From CAADGV01 sp040290295 (GTDB lineage: Bacteria > Bacteroidota > Ignavibacteria > UBA10030 > UBA6906), in assembly GCA_040290295.1 (NCBI GenBank), contig PSMW01000001.1:124001-188000 (forward strand): a stretch of 64,000 nt of DNA. The letters are read 5' to 3'. Shown here piece after piece: positions 52,192 to 60,879 of the stretch. The first letter of the stretch is position 1; each line of letters starts with the position of its first letter. The notes beneath the pieces were generated by a model. It made no database searches. It was given only the letters and a program-made list of their open reading frames with translations, and was not told the origin of the DNA. The position numbers were made by a program, and so were the translations under genes.

Positions 52192-53045
52192 GATGCGGCA
52201 ACCGACGATGGAGCCTTACGAGACAACAAGAGGATCCAGACCACGCCGACGACGAACAAGACGGCACTGATCAGTTGCGCCTCGGACAAACCGAACAGCA
52301 AACGCGGATTGAGCCGCAAGAACTCGACGCTGAAGCGAAACACGCTCGAAAGCACAAGGTAGATTGCGAACAGCATCCCATCCGGATACGATTTCTTCCG
52401 GAAGACCGACCACATCAGTGCGAAGCTGGCAACACCGAGGAGCATTTCGTACACGGGCGTTGGGTGACACGGTGTGTTTGCCGGGACGCCGTTCGGAAAC
52501 TTTTCTATGATTTCGGGATACAATCGTCGCATTGCTTCCGACTCGTAGAAGATTCTGAACGCGCGATCGGGTGGGTAGGTGCCTCTCTCGTAATTCGTTC
52601 CCCACGGCAAATCGGTCGGGAAACCGTAATCGCCGTCCCCCGAAAAGTGACAGCCCAGCCGTGCGACACCGTAGGCAAGGAGCAACGCAACACCGAGCGC
52701 ATCCAATACTTTCAAGATCGAAACCTTTTTCGCGCGCACATACACGACGACCGCGGCAATGCCGAGGGTGAAGCCGCCGTACCAAGTCAGTCCGCCGGCA
52801 GAAAACGCCATGCCGATAGGATCGAGAATGAACTCTCGCCAGTTCTCGATCAGATACAGCATCTTCGCTCCTGTGATGCCGAAGATCAGCGCGATGATGG
52901 TGATGTTGCTGGCGAGATGAGGGTCGATGCCCTTGCGCTTGAACTCCAGCGACAGGATGTAGCTGCCGATGAGAAAGCCGATGCCGAGCATCAAGCCATA
53001 GCTGTAAACCTTGATGGGTCCGATTTCGAAGAGGATGGGGATCAT
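52188..53045 (-). CDS. lgt: Prolipoprotein diacylglyceryl transferase Lgt
   Basis: 285 residues with about seven membrane helices, starting MIPILFEIGPIKVYSYGLML. GLTWYGGFTLGI is the second conserved region. The Lgt signature appears as VARLGCHFSGDGDYGFPTDL, the variant seen in Bacteroidota-type enzymes rather than the E. coli form RLGNFINGE. HPTPVYEMLLGVASF is also conserved. Adds the diacylglyceryl group to lipobox Cys of prelipoproteins. ATGA overlap with the gene before it. Confidence 0.95.
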   Translation of the reverse strand: MIPILFEIGPIKVYSYGLMLGIGFLIGSYILSLEFKRKGIDPHLASNITIIALIFGITGAKMLYLIENWREFILDPIGMAFSAGGLTWYGGFTLGIAAVVVYVRAKKVSILKVLDALGVALLLAYGVARLGCHFSGDGDYGFPTDLPWGTNYERGTYPPDRAFRIFYESEAMRRLYPEIIEKFPNGVPANTPCHPTPVYEMLLGVASFALMWSVFRKKSYPDGMLFAIYLVLSSVFRFSVEFLRLNPRLLFGLSEAQLISAVLFVVGVVWILLLSRKAPSSVAAS

Positions 53046-53434
53046 GCGATGATAAGTTCGACAAATGGATGTTTGGGAGATTGGAGGACCTTCATTTGCT
53101 TTGCCGTGCACTGCACCACGAAAGTGTTCGCTGTTCCATCGATGTGTGCGACCACGATCGTGTACGTTCCCTTCAGTCGTGGATAGTCTCTCACGAACTG
53201 CGCAGTACCCGTCGCAGGCAAATCCAAGCGCGGTGCCTTCAATCCCAGAATCTCGTAGCGAAGTTCCTTCTCGCCAACGTGTTCGCGTATCGAGAGCTCG
53301 TAGCGAAAGCTTGCAAAGACTTGGACCGTTTCGAGAGTTATCCGTGTCATCGGTGTCTGTCGCAGATCGTCGATGTAGGATGTGATGATGAGGCGGTATT
53401 CCAATGCGGGCGGTGCCTGCTTTTTTTTCGCCAT
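53042..53434 (-). CDS. Conserved-looking cytoplasmic protein of unknown function
   Basis: 130 residues, no signal or membrane helix. Beta-rich (LEYRLIITSYIDDLRQTPMT, TYTIVVAHIDGTANTFVVQC). Not recognised. It is coupled to lgt by an ATGA overlap and follows the PTS IIA gene by ten bases. Confidence 0.6.
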   Translation of the reverse strand: MAKKKQAPPALEYRLIITSYIDDLRQTPMTRITLETVQVFASFRYELSIREHVGEKELRYEILGLKAPRLDLPATGTAQFVRDYPRLKGTYTIVVAHIDGTANTFVVQCTAKQMKVLQSPKHPFVELIIA

Positions 53435-53444
53435 GGGGATCGGC

Positions 53445-53915
53445 TCATCCTTCGAAGTACGAATCCTCTTCCTGTTTGAACATTGTGATGATCTCCTGGG
53501 GTGAATTGACGGTGAGCAACTTGGTGCGAAACTCCGGTTTGTTCATGAGTCGAGAGATTCTGCTCAACAGTTTGATGTGAGGTCCGACCATGTTGGCGCG
53601 GCTGACCAGGAGGAACACCAAGCGCACGGGTTTCTCGTCGAGAGCTTCGTAATCGATCGGTTCGGCGGTGATGGCGAATGAACCGACGATATCCGACACC
53701 GCGTCGGTCTTGCCGTGCGGGATGGCGAAGCCGTCGCCCACGCCGGTGGACATGATCTTTTCGCGTTCGAAGACGGCTTCGCGCACCTTCTCCTTGTCGA
53801 GCACCTTCGGCGACTTGGCAACGATGTCGATCATGGCATTGATAACGTGATCTTTCGTCTTGCCCTCAAGATTGGTTACCACAAAGTCTTCGGTGAGCAG
53901 GTCGCTAATCTTCAT
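53445..53915 (-). CDS. PTS IIA domain protein (PtsN/fructose type)
   Basis: 156 residues from the ATG at 53915 with AGGAG upstream. The active-site His is in VGDGFAIPHGKTDAV near residue 66; FLLVSRANMVGPHIKLLSRI is also conserved. No EI, HPr or IIBC genes are nearby. Single IIA proteins often act as regulators, as PtsN does in nitrogen or potassium control. Confidence 0.9.
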   Translation of the reverse strand: MKISDLLTEDFVVTNLEGKTKDHVINAMIDIVAKSPKVLDKEKVREAVFEREKIMSTGVGDGFAIPHGKTDAVSDIVGSFAITAEPIDYEALDEKPVRLVFLLVSRANMVGPHIKLLSRISRLMNKPEFRTKLLTVNSPQEIITMFKQEEDSYFEG

Positions 53916-53928
53916 GCGTCGGGAGCTC

Positions 53929-56439
53929 CTATGGTTCGTCGCGCCATTGTATGATCTTCTGTTGGTATTGCTGGGCCAAGCGTTCCGCCAGTGCGTGGTT
54001 GGCTGCTTCTGCGTTGATGTGAAAGAGCGGCCGTTCCTTGTCTGGCAGCAGCAGCACACTGGCTTTCTGTCCGTTGTGCTCGAAGTAGATTTTCACGCCG
54101 TCCACAAGATCGCGCTCCTTGCCTTCGGAATCCTTCATGATATGCCGCATTACCTTGCCTTTCAACTCGAACGAGCAGTTTACGTTCCGCTTGACACTGG
54201 CGAGTCGAGGCAGCGAGGCGTCGATTTCGCCAAGACGCTTGCCTGTCAAGGCCATCATTTCCAAAATTTTTGCCAGCGAGTACATCGCATCGGTGGCGAA
54301 GAAGAAATCGGTGAAGATGAACCCCCCTTTGCTCCCCCCGACGAATTGCACCTGCTTGCTGGTTGCCGCTTCCATCATCGCCAGATGGCTGTTGCGTGTT
54401 TTAATGACTTGCACGCCGCGCGGTGCGCAGATCATGTCGATTTCGCCGGGGGAGGTGATGGGCACGGCAATCGCCGTTGTGTTGGGATTCGTTTCGAGGA
54501 ATAATCCCGTCACGACTGTCAGCAAGCGATCGCTGGGAATGATGTCGCCCTTCTCATCCACCACGAAGATCTTCTCGCCGCCGGCATCGATTAAACATCC
54601 GAGGTCGTACTTCAACGAGGTGACGACGTGTGCCAGTTGCTTGAGCGAGTTTTCGAACTCGACCTGGTCGCGTGTCAGTCGACGTGGATCGAGGTGCGCG
54701 TTGGTTGCGATCACCTGGCAATCGAACGAACCGAGAATGATCGGGAAGATCGTGGAGGCAACGCCGTTCGAATAGTCGATGACCAAATTGAACTTCCGCT
54801 TGTTGATTGCTTCCACGTTGATCGAAGAGAGGAACTTCTCACGGTACGACTCGGTCGTACGTTCAGGAAATGAAATGTTGCCGACTTTATCCCGCGGTGC
54901 TCGTGGAAAGTCCTCTCCGAAAAACAACCGTTCGATATTCTTCGTTTTGCTCGCCGGTAGGTCTTTACCGTTGGCATCGAAAAAAATGATGTCTGTGAGG
55001 TTCTTGTCGAATGGCGAACGCCGCACGTGGATACCGCCTGCCTCCTTGCCGCTACTCAACTCGTGACGAAGCAGGGGAATGGACATGGCACGGAGATCGT
55101 AGGTGTTCACGCCGGCGGAAATCAACCCGCAGATAAGCGCACGGTTCATCATGCGGGAAACATTGTCCGAGTCGCGACAGGTGACGACGGTTTTGCCTTC
55201 GCCGATGAACGCGCCGTACGCTGCGCCGAGTTTTGCTCCAAACTCCGGATTCATCTCGATGTTGGCGAGGCCCGTCACGCGGGCATCGGCGAACAGCTCG
55301 CGCAGCCACTTGTCCTCCCACACCAGACTGCGTGTGAGGATGGCGCCTTCCTCCACCACCTTTTCGGGCCAGAGCTTGATGTTGGAGGAGAGTTGCGCAT
55401 TGCGCCCAATCCAGCAGGCATCACCAATGAAGACATTCTCGGAGATGACCGCCTTCTCGCCAATGGAGCAACGAGAGCAAACGACATCGTTCGAAAGCTC
55501 CGCGCTGTGTCCGATGACCACGTCGTTCCACAAGACGACATTGCGGAGTGTCGAGCCGGGTCCGATAACGCAGGTATCGCCGATGACACAGTTGGAGAGC
55601 GTCACGTTATCGCCGATGGTCACGTTCTTGCCCAACAGTACCGTCCCTTCGATGTGCAGCTTGTCGCGTTGGAAGGAACATCCATCGCCGTAGTAAAGAT
55701 TGCCGTCTCGCCGTCCTTCGATATTGACCTTGACGATGCCGTTGAGCGCGTCGAGATGCGCTTCTTGATATTCGTTCAGGTTGCCGATGTCGCGCCAGTA
55801 GCCTTCGGCGATGTAGCCGTAGAGCCCCAGTCGATTGCGCAGCAAGTAGGGGAAGAGGTTCTTACTGAAATCGAACTCTTCACGATACGGGACGAGCTCG
55901 AGCACGTCGGGTTCGAGAATGTAAATGCCGGTGTTGATCGTATCGCTGAACACTTCACCCCAGGAGGGTTTTTCGAGGAAGCGCGTGATGGTGCCGTCGT
56001 CGGCAGTGATGACGACGCCGTAGGCAAGCGGATTTTTTGCGTGCGTCAGCACGATGGTTGCTTTGGCGTGCTTGTCTTCGTGAAAACGCATCGCTGCGGT
56101 CAAGTCAAAATCGGTCAGCACATCGCCGCTGATGACGAGGACGCGTTCGTTTAAGCCTTTCGTTGCGTTGCGTACGCTGCCGGCTGTGCCGTAGTCGGCG
56201 TCGGCTTTCACGTAGGCCATCTTCACGCCGAAGCGCGAGCCGTCGCCGAAGGAGTTGGTGATGACGTCAGGGGAGTAGAACAGCGTCGCGATCATTTCTG
56301 TGATGCCGTGGGCCTTGAGCAACTCGACGATGTGGTGCATCATCGGTTTGTTCATCACGGGTGCCATGGGTTTTGGGGTATTGCACGTCAATGGTCGCAG
56401 GCGCGTCCCGAACCCGCCAGCCATGATTACCGCTTTCAT
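53929..56439 (-). CDS. Mannose-1-phosphate guanylyltransferase-like protein fused to a phosphomannomutase-like domain
   Basis: 836 residues from the ATG at 56439. Residues 1-235: nucleotidyltransferase (MKAVIMAGGFGTRLRPLTCN, KPMAPVMNKPM). Residues 245-370: left-handed beta-helix with hexapeptide repeats. The rest resembles phosphohexomutases, with VIDYSNGVAST-like metal loop and DAGGEKIFVVDEKGD. At the usual phospho-serine loop TASHNP the protein has GGIHVRRSPFDKNLTDIIFF, so the mutase may not use the normal phosphoserine. Similar fusions occur in actinobacteria and cyanobacteria. Supplies GDP-mannose or another NDP-sugar, probably for envelope glycans. Confidence 0.88.
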   Translation of the reverse strand: MKAVIMAGGFGTRLRPLTCNTPKPMAPVMNKPMMHHIVELLKAHGITEMIATLFYSPDVITNSFGDGSRFGVKMAYVKADADYGTAGSVRNATKGLNERVLVISGDVLTDFDLTAAMRFHEDKHAKATIVLTHAKNPLAYGVVITADDGTITRFLEKPSWGEVFSDTINTGIYILEPDVLELVPYREEFDFSKNLFPYLLRNRLGLYGYIAEGYWRDIGNLNEYQEAHLDALNGIVKVNIEGRRDGNLYYGDGCSFQRDKLHIEGTVLLGKNVTIGDNVTLSNCVIGDTCVIGPGSTLRNVVLWNDVVIGHSAELSNDVVCSRCSIGEKAVISENVFIGDACWIGRNAQLSSNIKLWPEKVVEEGAILTRSLVWEDKWLRELFADARVTGLANIEMNPEFGAKLGAAYGAFIGEGKTVVTCRDSDNVSRMMNRALICGLISAGVNTYDLRAMSIPLLRHELSSGKEAGGIHVRRSPFDKNLTDIIFFDANGKDLPASKTKNIERLFFGEDFPRAPRDKVGNISFPERTTESYREKFLSSINVEAINKRKFNLVIDYSNGVASTIFPIILGSFDCQVIATNAHLDPRRLTRDQVEFENSLKQLAHVVTSLKYDLGCLIDAGGEKIFVVDEKGDIIPSDRLLTVVTGLFLETNPNTTAIAVPITSPGEIDMICAPRGVQVIKTRNSHLAMMEAATSKQVQFVGGSKGGFIFTDFFFATDAMYSLAKILEMMALTGKRLGEIDASLPRLASVKRNVNCSFELKGKVMRHIMKDSEGKERDLVDGVKIYFEHNGQKASVLLLPDKERPLFHINAEAANHALAERLAQQYQQKIIQWRDEP

Positions 56440-56526
56440 CGCTCGGTTGTGCTTAGGTGAAAGGTTCCGCCGGTTGAAGTGCCGGCAAAAAGATACCAAA
56501 TTAGCCTATGGAATACAACGCAGTGC

Positions 56527-57675
56527 TCATGCCGCGTTCAACGCCTGCTCCAAGTCGGCAATGATGTCGTCTGCGTCTTCGATGCCGACACTGATGCGTA
56601 CCAATCCGTCCGTGATGCCGATGCGCGCTCGCTGTTCCGGCGGTATCGCCGCATGCGTCATGGTCGCCGGATGCGTAATGATGGTCTCAACCCCGCCCAG
56701 ACTTTCGGCAAGTGCGCAGAGGCGGACGTGTTTGAGGAACCGTGCCGCGGCATCGAGACTTCCGACTTCGAAGGAGATCATCCCGCCGAAGCCGCGCATC
56801 TGTTTCTTGGCGAGTGCGTGTTGGGGATGCTCGGGCAAACCCGGATAGTACACTTTCTGAATCTTCGACTGTGTGGTGAGCCATTGGGCAATGCGCATCG
56901 CGTTCTCGCAGTGCTGTTTCATGCGCACGGCGAGCGTCTTGGTGCCGCGCAAGCACAGCCACGCATCGAACGGACCAAGAATACCGCCGACCGCCTTCTG
57001 CAGAAAGCGGAGCTTTTCTGCATACTCATCACTGTTGGTCACGACCAACCCACCGAGCATGTCGCTGTGTCCGTTCAGGTATTTCGTCAGGCTGTGCACA
57101 ACGATGTCGAAACCGTAGGCGAGCGGCTGTTGAAGGTACGGGGTTGCGAACGTGTTGTCTGCGACGGCGATAAGATTGAATTGTTTGGCGATCGCAGCCG
57201 AGCATGATAGATCGGTGATCTCCATGGTCGGGTTGGTCGGCGTCTCGATGAAGAGCATGCGGGTGTTCGGACGAACGACGCGTTCAATTTCTTGCAAGCG
57301 TGTCGTATCCACAAAATCGAATTGCAGTCCGTACTCCTCCCATACCATCTTTGCGATGCGATAGGTGCCGCCATACACATTGCGGCTGAGGATGACGTGA
57401 TCGCCGGGCGCCAGAAGGTGCATGATGGCATCGATGGCTGCGGTGCCGGAGCCAAACGCCATGCCGTGTTTCCCGTTCTCCAATGCGGCAATGTTCTGTT
57501 CCAACGCCGTGCGTGTGGGATTGGAGACGCGAGAATACTCGTAGCCTTTGTGCTTACCGAGTTCCTCTTGGACGTAGGTTGACGTCAGAAACACCGGCGT
57601 CATGATAGCGCCGGTAACAGGCTCAGCAGGCTGGCCTGCATGGATCGCTTTGGTGGAGAATCCTGGTCGGTTCAT
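56527..57675 (-). CDS. Cystathionine gamma-lyase/synthase (PLP-dependent)
   Basis: 382 residues. FSTKAIHAGQPAEPVTGAIM, YEYSRVSNPTRTALEQNIAA, FGSGTAAIDAIMHLL and the PLP Lys in VHSLTKYLNGHSDMLGG are typical, as is the C-terminal AESLGGVETIITHPATMTHA. Cys/Met-metabolism PLP enzymes make or split cystathionine; the adjacent beta-synthase gene favours the gamma-lyase role. Start at 57675 chosen over an upstream TTG. Confidence 0.93.
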   Translation of the reverse strand: MNRPGFSTKAIHAGQPAEPVTGAIMTPVFLTSTYVQEELGKHKGYEYSRVSNPTRTALEQNIAALENGKHGMAFGSGTAAIDAIMHLLAPGDHVILSRNVYGGTYRIAKMVWEEYGLQFDFVDTTRLQEIERVVRPNTRMLFIETPTNPTMEITDLSCSAAIAKQFNLIAVADNTFATPYLQQPLAYGFDIVVHSLTKYLNGHSDMLGGLVVTNSDEYAEKLRFLQKAVGGILGPFDAWLCLRGTKTLAVRMKQHCENAMRIAQWLTTQSKIQKVYYPGLPEHPQHALAKKQMRGFGGMISFEVGSLDAAARFLKHVRLCALAESLGGVETIITHPATMTHAAIPPEQRARIGITDGLVRISVGIEDADDIIADLEQALNAA

Positions 57676-57720
57676 GCTCTTCAATGCACGTGCTATGTAA
57701 AGATTGTGTGGAGGAGAAAT

Positions 57721-59109
57721 TTACTTTCTCCAAAACTCGATCACGTCGTAGCGCGTCAGAATGCCGATAATTTTCTGCTGGTCTTCGATGAGGACGGCCG
57801 AGTTCTTCTTGGACGTCATCAACTTGAGGAAATCATCAACTAACGAGTCGATATTGACGACGGGGAACGGCGCATCCATCACCGAGCTGACGGGCGAGTC
57901 CATGAGGGCCGGTCGTTCGAGCACAAGCGCCATGACGTCGGAATCGTGCACCGCCCCGACGGAGCGCCCTCGATCGAGCACCGGAATTTGGGAGATGTCT
58001 TTTTCTTTGAAAGTCTCCAGTGCCTTCCGCACCGATGTGGTGGGATCGACAGCAACGATTTCGCCCACACGTTTTTTCGACTCGAGAATATATCGCGCTG
58101 TGATCTTTTCCGGAACGAGAAAGCCGTGCTCTTGCATCCAATCGTCGTTGTAGATCTTGCTCAAGTAGCGTTCGCCGGAGTCCGGCAACAGCACTACCAC
58201 CACGTCGTCTTCCCTGAATCGATGAGCAATCTTCATCAAGCCGGCAACGGCGGTGCCCGCCGATCCGCCCACCATCATACCCTCCTCACGCGTGAGTCTG
58301 CGCGCCATGAGGAACGATTCGCGATCGTCTGCTTCAACCACTTCATCGATATACTCGAAGTGTAACGTACCCGGCACGTAGTCCTGGCCGATGCCTTCCA
58401 CTTTGTACGTCTTGAGAACAGGAGAAATTTTCTTTGTGTAAAAATACTCACGCAGCACACTTCCTTTTGGGTCGACGCCGATGACTTTGATGTTGGGATT
58501 TTTTTCTTTGAGGTATTTTCCTGTTCCGCTGATGGTGCCGCCGGTGCCAATGCCGCAGACGAAGTAGTCGATCTGCCCGCCGGTTTGTTCCCACAGTTCC
58601 GGTCCGGTTGTGAGATAGTGTGCTTCGGGGTTCCGCGGGTTGTAGTACTGATTCGCAAGAATGGCGTTGGGCGTTTCGTGCACGACGCGCTTTGCGACTT
58701 CGGTGTAACTTTCCGGCGACTCATGCGGGACTGCCGTCGGTGTGACGATCACTTCTGCGCCGAATGCCCGCAGCAGTCGAATCTTTTCCATACTCATCTT
58801 GTCGGGCAGCGTGAAGACTGTCTTGTACCCTTTGACTGCCGCGACCAGCGCCAAGCCCATTCCGGTGTTACCAGAGGTGGATTCTACGATGGTGCCACCG
58901 GGCTTGAGCCGACCGTCGCGTTCAGCATCTTCGACGATCGAGACACCAATGCGATCCTTGACCGAACCGCCGGGATTGAAATACTCCACTTTGGCGAGGA
59001 TCAAGCCTTTGACATCTTTCGTTATGCGATTGAGTTTGACCAACGGTGTGTTGCCGATGGTTTGAAGAATAGTATCGTAATATCGTACCTTGCTGAGCTC
59101 CTTCGCCAT
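57721..59109 (-). CDS. Cystathionine beta-synthase with C-terminal CBS domains
   Basis: 462 residues. IGNTPLVKLNRI, PLP Lys in NPGGSVKDRIG, STSGNTGMGLALVAAVKGY and CGIGTGGTISGTGKYL fit the CBS/cysteine synthase fold. Residues 335-462 hold two CBS domains (ISQIPVLDRGRSVGAVHDSD, NSAVLIEDQQKIIGILTRYD). No heme-binding N-terminus is present. Makes cystathionine from homocysteine and serine; with the next gene gives the reverse transsulfuration route to cysteine. Confidence 0.93.
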   Translation of the reverse strand: MAKELSKVRYYDTILQTIGNTPLVKLNRITKDVKGLILAKVEYFNPGGSVKDRIGVSIVEDAERDGRLKPGGTIVESTSGNTGMGLALVAAVKGYKTVFTLPDKMSMEKIRLLRAFGAEVIVTPTAVPHESPESYTEVAKRVVHETPNAILANQYYNPRNPEAHYLTTGPELWEQTGGQIDYFVCGIGTGGTISGTGKYLKEKNPNIKVIGVDPKGSVLREYFYTKKISPVLKTYKVEGIGQDYVPGTLHFEYIDEVVEADDRESFLMARRLTREEGMMVGGSAGTAVAGLMKIAHRFREDDVVVVLLPDSGERYLSKIYNDDWMQEHGFLVPEKITARYILESKKRVGEIVAVDPTTSVRKALETFKEKDISQIPVLDRGRSVGAVHDSDVMALVLERPALMDSPVSSVMDAPFPVVNIDSLVDDFLKLMTSKKNSAVLIEDQQKIIGILTRYDVIEFWRK

Positions 59110-59175
59110 GCGCGACTCTATCCTTTTCGTTCTTTCTTTTCGTCTTTTTGCTTCTTGGCAACTCGTTGAACAATG

Positions 59176-59931
59176 CTACTCTCGTTTTCTGTTGATGGTG
59201 CTGGCGGCGAATCCGGCGCCGAAGCCGTTATCGATGTTGACCACCATAACACCCGCGGCGCAGGAGTTGAGCATTGTCAGCAGCGGTGCAACTCCATGAA
59301 AGTTCGCTCCATAGCCGATAGAAGTCGGGACGGCGATCACGGGAACATCCACCAACCCGCCGACCACGCTGGGCAGCGCACCATCCATTCCTGCCACAAC
59401 GATCACGACCGATGCCGAGCGCAACTTCCTGCTCTGCAACAAAATACGATGGATGCCGGCAACGCCCACGTCCGTCAGGCGGTCCACCTCGTTGCCCATG
59501 ATGCGCGCGGTTTCGAGCGCCTCCTCGGCCACGGGCAGGTCGGATGTACCGGCGGTGATCACCAGAATCGTTCCTCGCCCCCTTGGCTTGACGAGATGTT
59601 CATTTGCCGTGATGGTGCGTGCGGTTGAATTGAAACGAGCGCCCTTTATTCGCTTTTTCACAGCAGCAAAGTGTTTTGCACTTGCACGCGTGGCAAGGAG
59701 AACGCTGCCTCGTCGTACGATGCGCTCGGCAATCTCCACCACCTGCGGCCCGGTTTTCCCCTCACACAAAATCACCTCCGGAAAACCTTGGCGCACTTCC
59801 CGGTGGTGATCCACTGTCGCGAACCCGAGCGATTCCATCATCGAGGTGGAAAGCGTCCGGAGGAGTTCGCCTTCAGAAACCCGTCCTTGTTTGTAACGCC
59901 GTAGGAGGTTCTTGATGTCCGCGTTCATCAT
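59176..59931 (-). CDS. larB: Nickel-pincer cofactor biosynthesis protein LarB
   Basis: 251 residues. DHHREVRQGFPEVILCEGKT is the LarB signature, and the PurE-like domain follows (ILVITAGTSDLPVAEEALET, VAGMDGALPSVVGGLVDVPV, IAVPTSIGYGANFHGVAPLL). LarB carboxylates nicotinate adenine dinucleotide in making the pincer cofactor of lactate racemase. larC and larE are not in the window. Start uncertain between ATG 59931, ATG 59928 and GTG 59940. Confidence 0.93.
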   Translation of the reverse strand: MMNADIKNLLRRYKQGRVSEGELLRTLSTSMMESLGFATVDHHREVRQGFPEVILCEGKTGPQVVEIAERIVRRGSVLLATRASAKHFAAVKKRIKGARFNSTARTITANEHLVKPRGRGTILVITAGTSDLPVAEEALETARIMGNEVDRLTDVGVAGIHRILLQSRKLRSASVVIVVAGMDGALPSVVGGLVDVPVIAVPTSIGYGANFHGVAPLLTMLNSCAAGVMVVNIDNGFGAGFAASTINRKRE

Positions 59932-60086
59932 GAGACGCACTCACACAGGCTTGCTGGGAGAGGGGAGTTGCACATGTATCGGGCGGTGATGGTCTCGCAT
60001 TACATCGTCCAACACCTGCTCGAATTGTTCTCTGCAACCACGCGCGATCGGCCTCGAACGCGGAGGCCAGAGAATTTTGCAGGCAC

Positions 60087-60115
60087 AATATAGCCGTTTG
60101 ATCCGCGGGAATCAA
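60087..60115 (-). promoter_or_regulatory. Sigma-70-like promoter toward larB
   Basis: Minus strand TTGATT (60115-60110), 17-base spacer, TATATT (60092-60087). It would give a larB leader of about 150 bases. Confidence 0.5.
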
Positions 60116-60123
60116 GAAAGCCG

Positions 60124-60152
60124 TTGATTCTCCTAAAGAATTTCGTTATCGT
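60124..60152 (+). promoter_or_regulatory. Sigma-70-like promoter of plsY
   Basis: TTGATT (60124-60129), 17-base spacer, TATCGT (60147-60152); the ATG follows 23 bases later. It lies back to back with the larB promoter. Confidence 0.45.
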
Positions 60153-60175
60153 TTTTTCGACACACACTCGCGCAC

Positions 60176-60839
60176 ATGATGAACATGGTGTCCTTGCTTC
60201 TTTTTGCTGCGTTCGGCTATCTCGTCGGTTCGATTCCCACAGCGTATCTCTTAGTGAAGTGGAGAGCGAATCTCGATATTCGCCGAGTCGGCAGCGGGAA
60301 CGTCGGAACGCTGAATAGTTTCGAGGCGACAGGCTCGAAGCGTATCGGCGCCGCGGTTCTGATCGTGGACCTCATGAAGGGCTTGGCTGCTGCAGGTGCC
60401 GGATGGCGGTTCGGTGGTGCCTACGAAGTGGGCGCGGTCGCTGCTCTTGCCGCGGTGTTCGGACACAATTTCCCTATCTGGCTGAGCTTCAAAGGAGGTC
60501 GCGGCTTGGCGACTGCAGCTGGCGCCATGCTCGTGCTCGGTTGGGTCGTTCTTCCCGTGTGGATGGTTTCGTGGTTTGTCNNNNNNNNNNNNNNNNNNNN
60601 NNNNNNNNNNNNNNNNNNNNNNNNNNNNNNNNNNNNNNNNNNNNNNNNNNNNNNNNNNNNNNNNNNNNNNNNNNNNNNNNNNNNNNNNNNCTCTCGGATC
60701 GGACCTGCTGCAGCAATGGATCCCGACGGAAACGTCTGTGGGGACGTTTCGTTTGTTTATCGCGCTGTTGGCGCTCTTGATTCTCGTGCGGCTCGTCGAT
60801 CCGGTTCGCGAATATATCACGCAACGAGGGAGCGTGTGA
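60176..60839 (+). CDS. plsY: Glycerol-3-phosphate acyltransferase PlsY (interrupted by a 110-N gap)
   Basis: The N-terminal 135 residues show FAAFGYLVGSIPTAYLLVKW, the PlsY motif RVGSGNVGTLNSFEATG and GHNFPIWLSFKGGRGLATAA. The gap 60581-60690 hides one or two helices; after it the last helix (LFIALLALLILVRLVDPVRE) ends at 60839 in another frame. The inner-membrane enzyme acylates glycerol-3-phosphate with acyl-phosphate, first step of phospholipid synthesis. No strong ribosome site; three ATG codons cluster at the start. Confidence 0.92.
60581..60690. other. Assembly gap (110 N) inside plsY
   Basis: Frames on both sides differ across 110 bases; a length of 109 or 112 (remainder 1 on division by three) would join them. 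Confidence 0.95.
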
Positions 60840-60879
60840 GAAGGTACGGGCATGCTTGGATGATGGAAGGAGTATGGAT

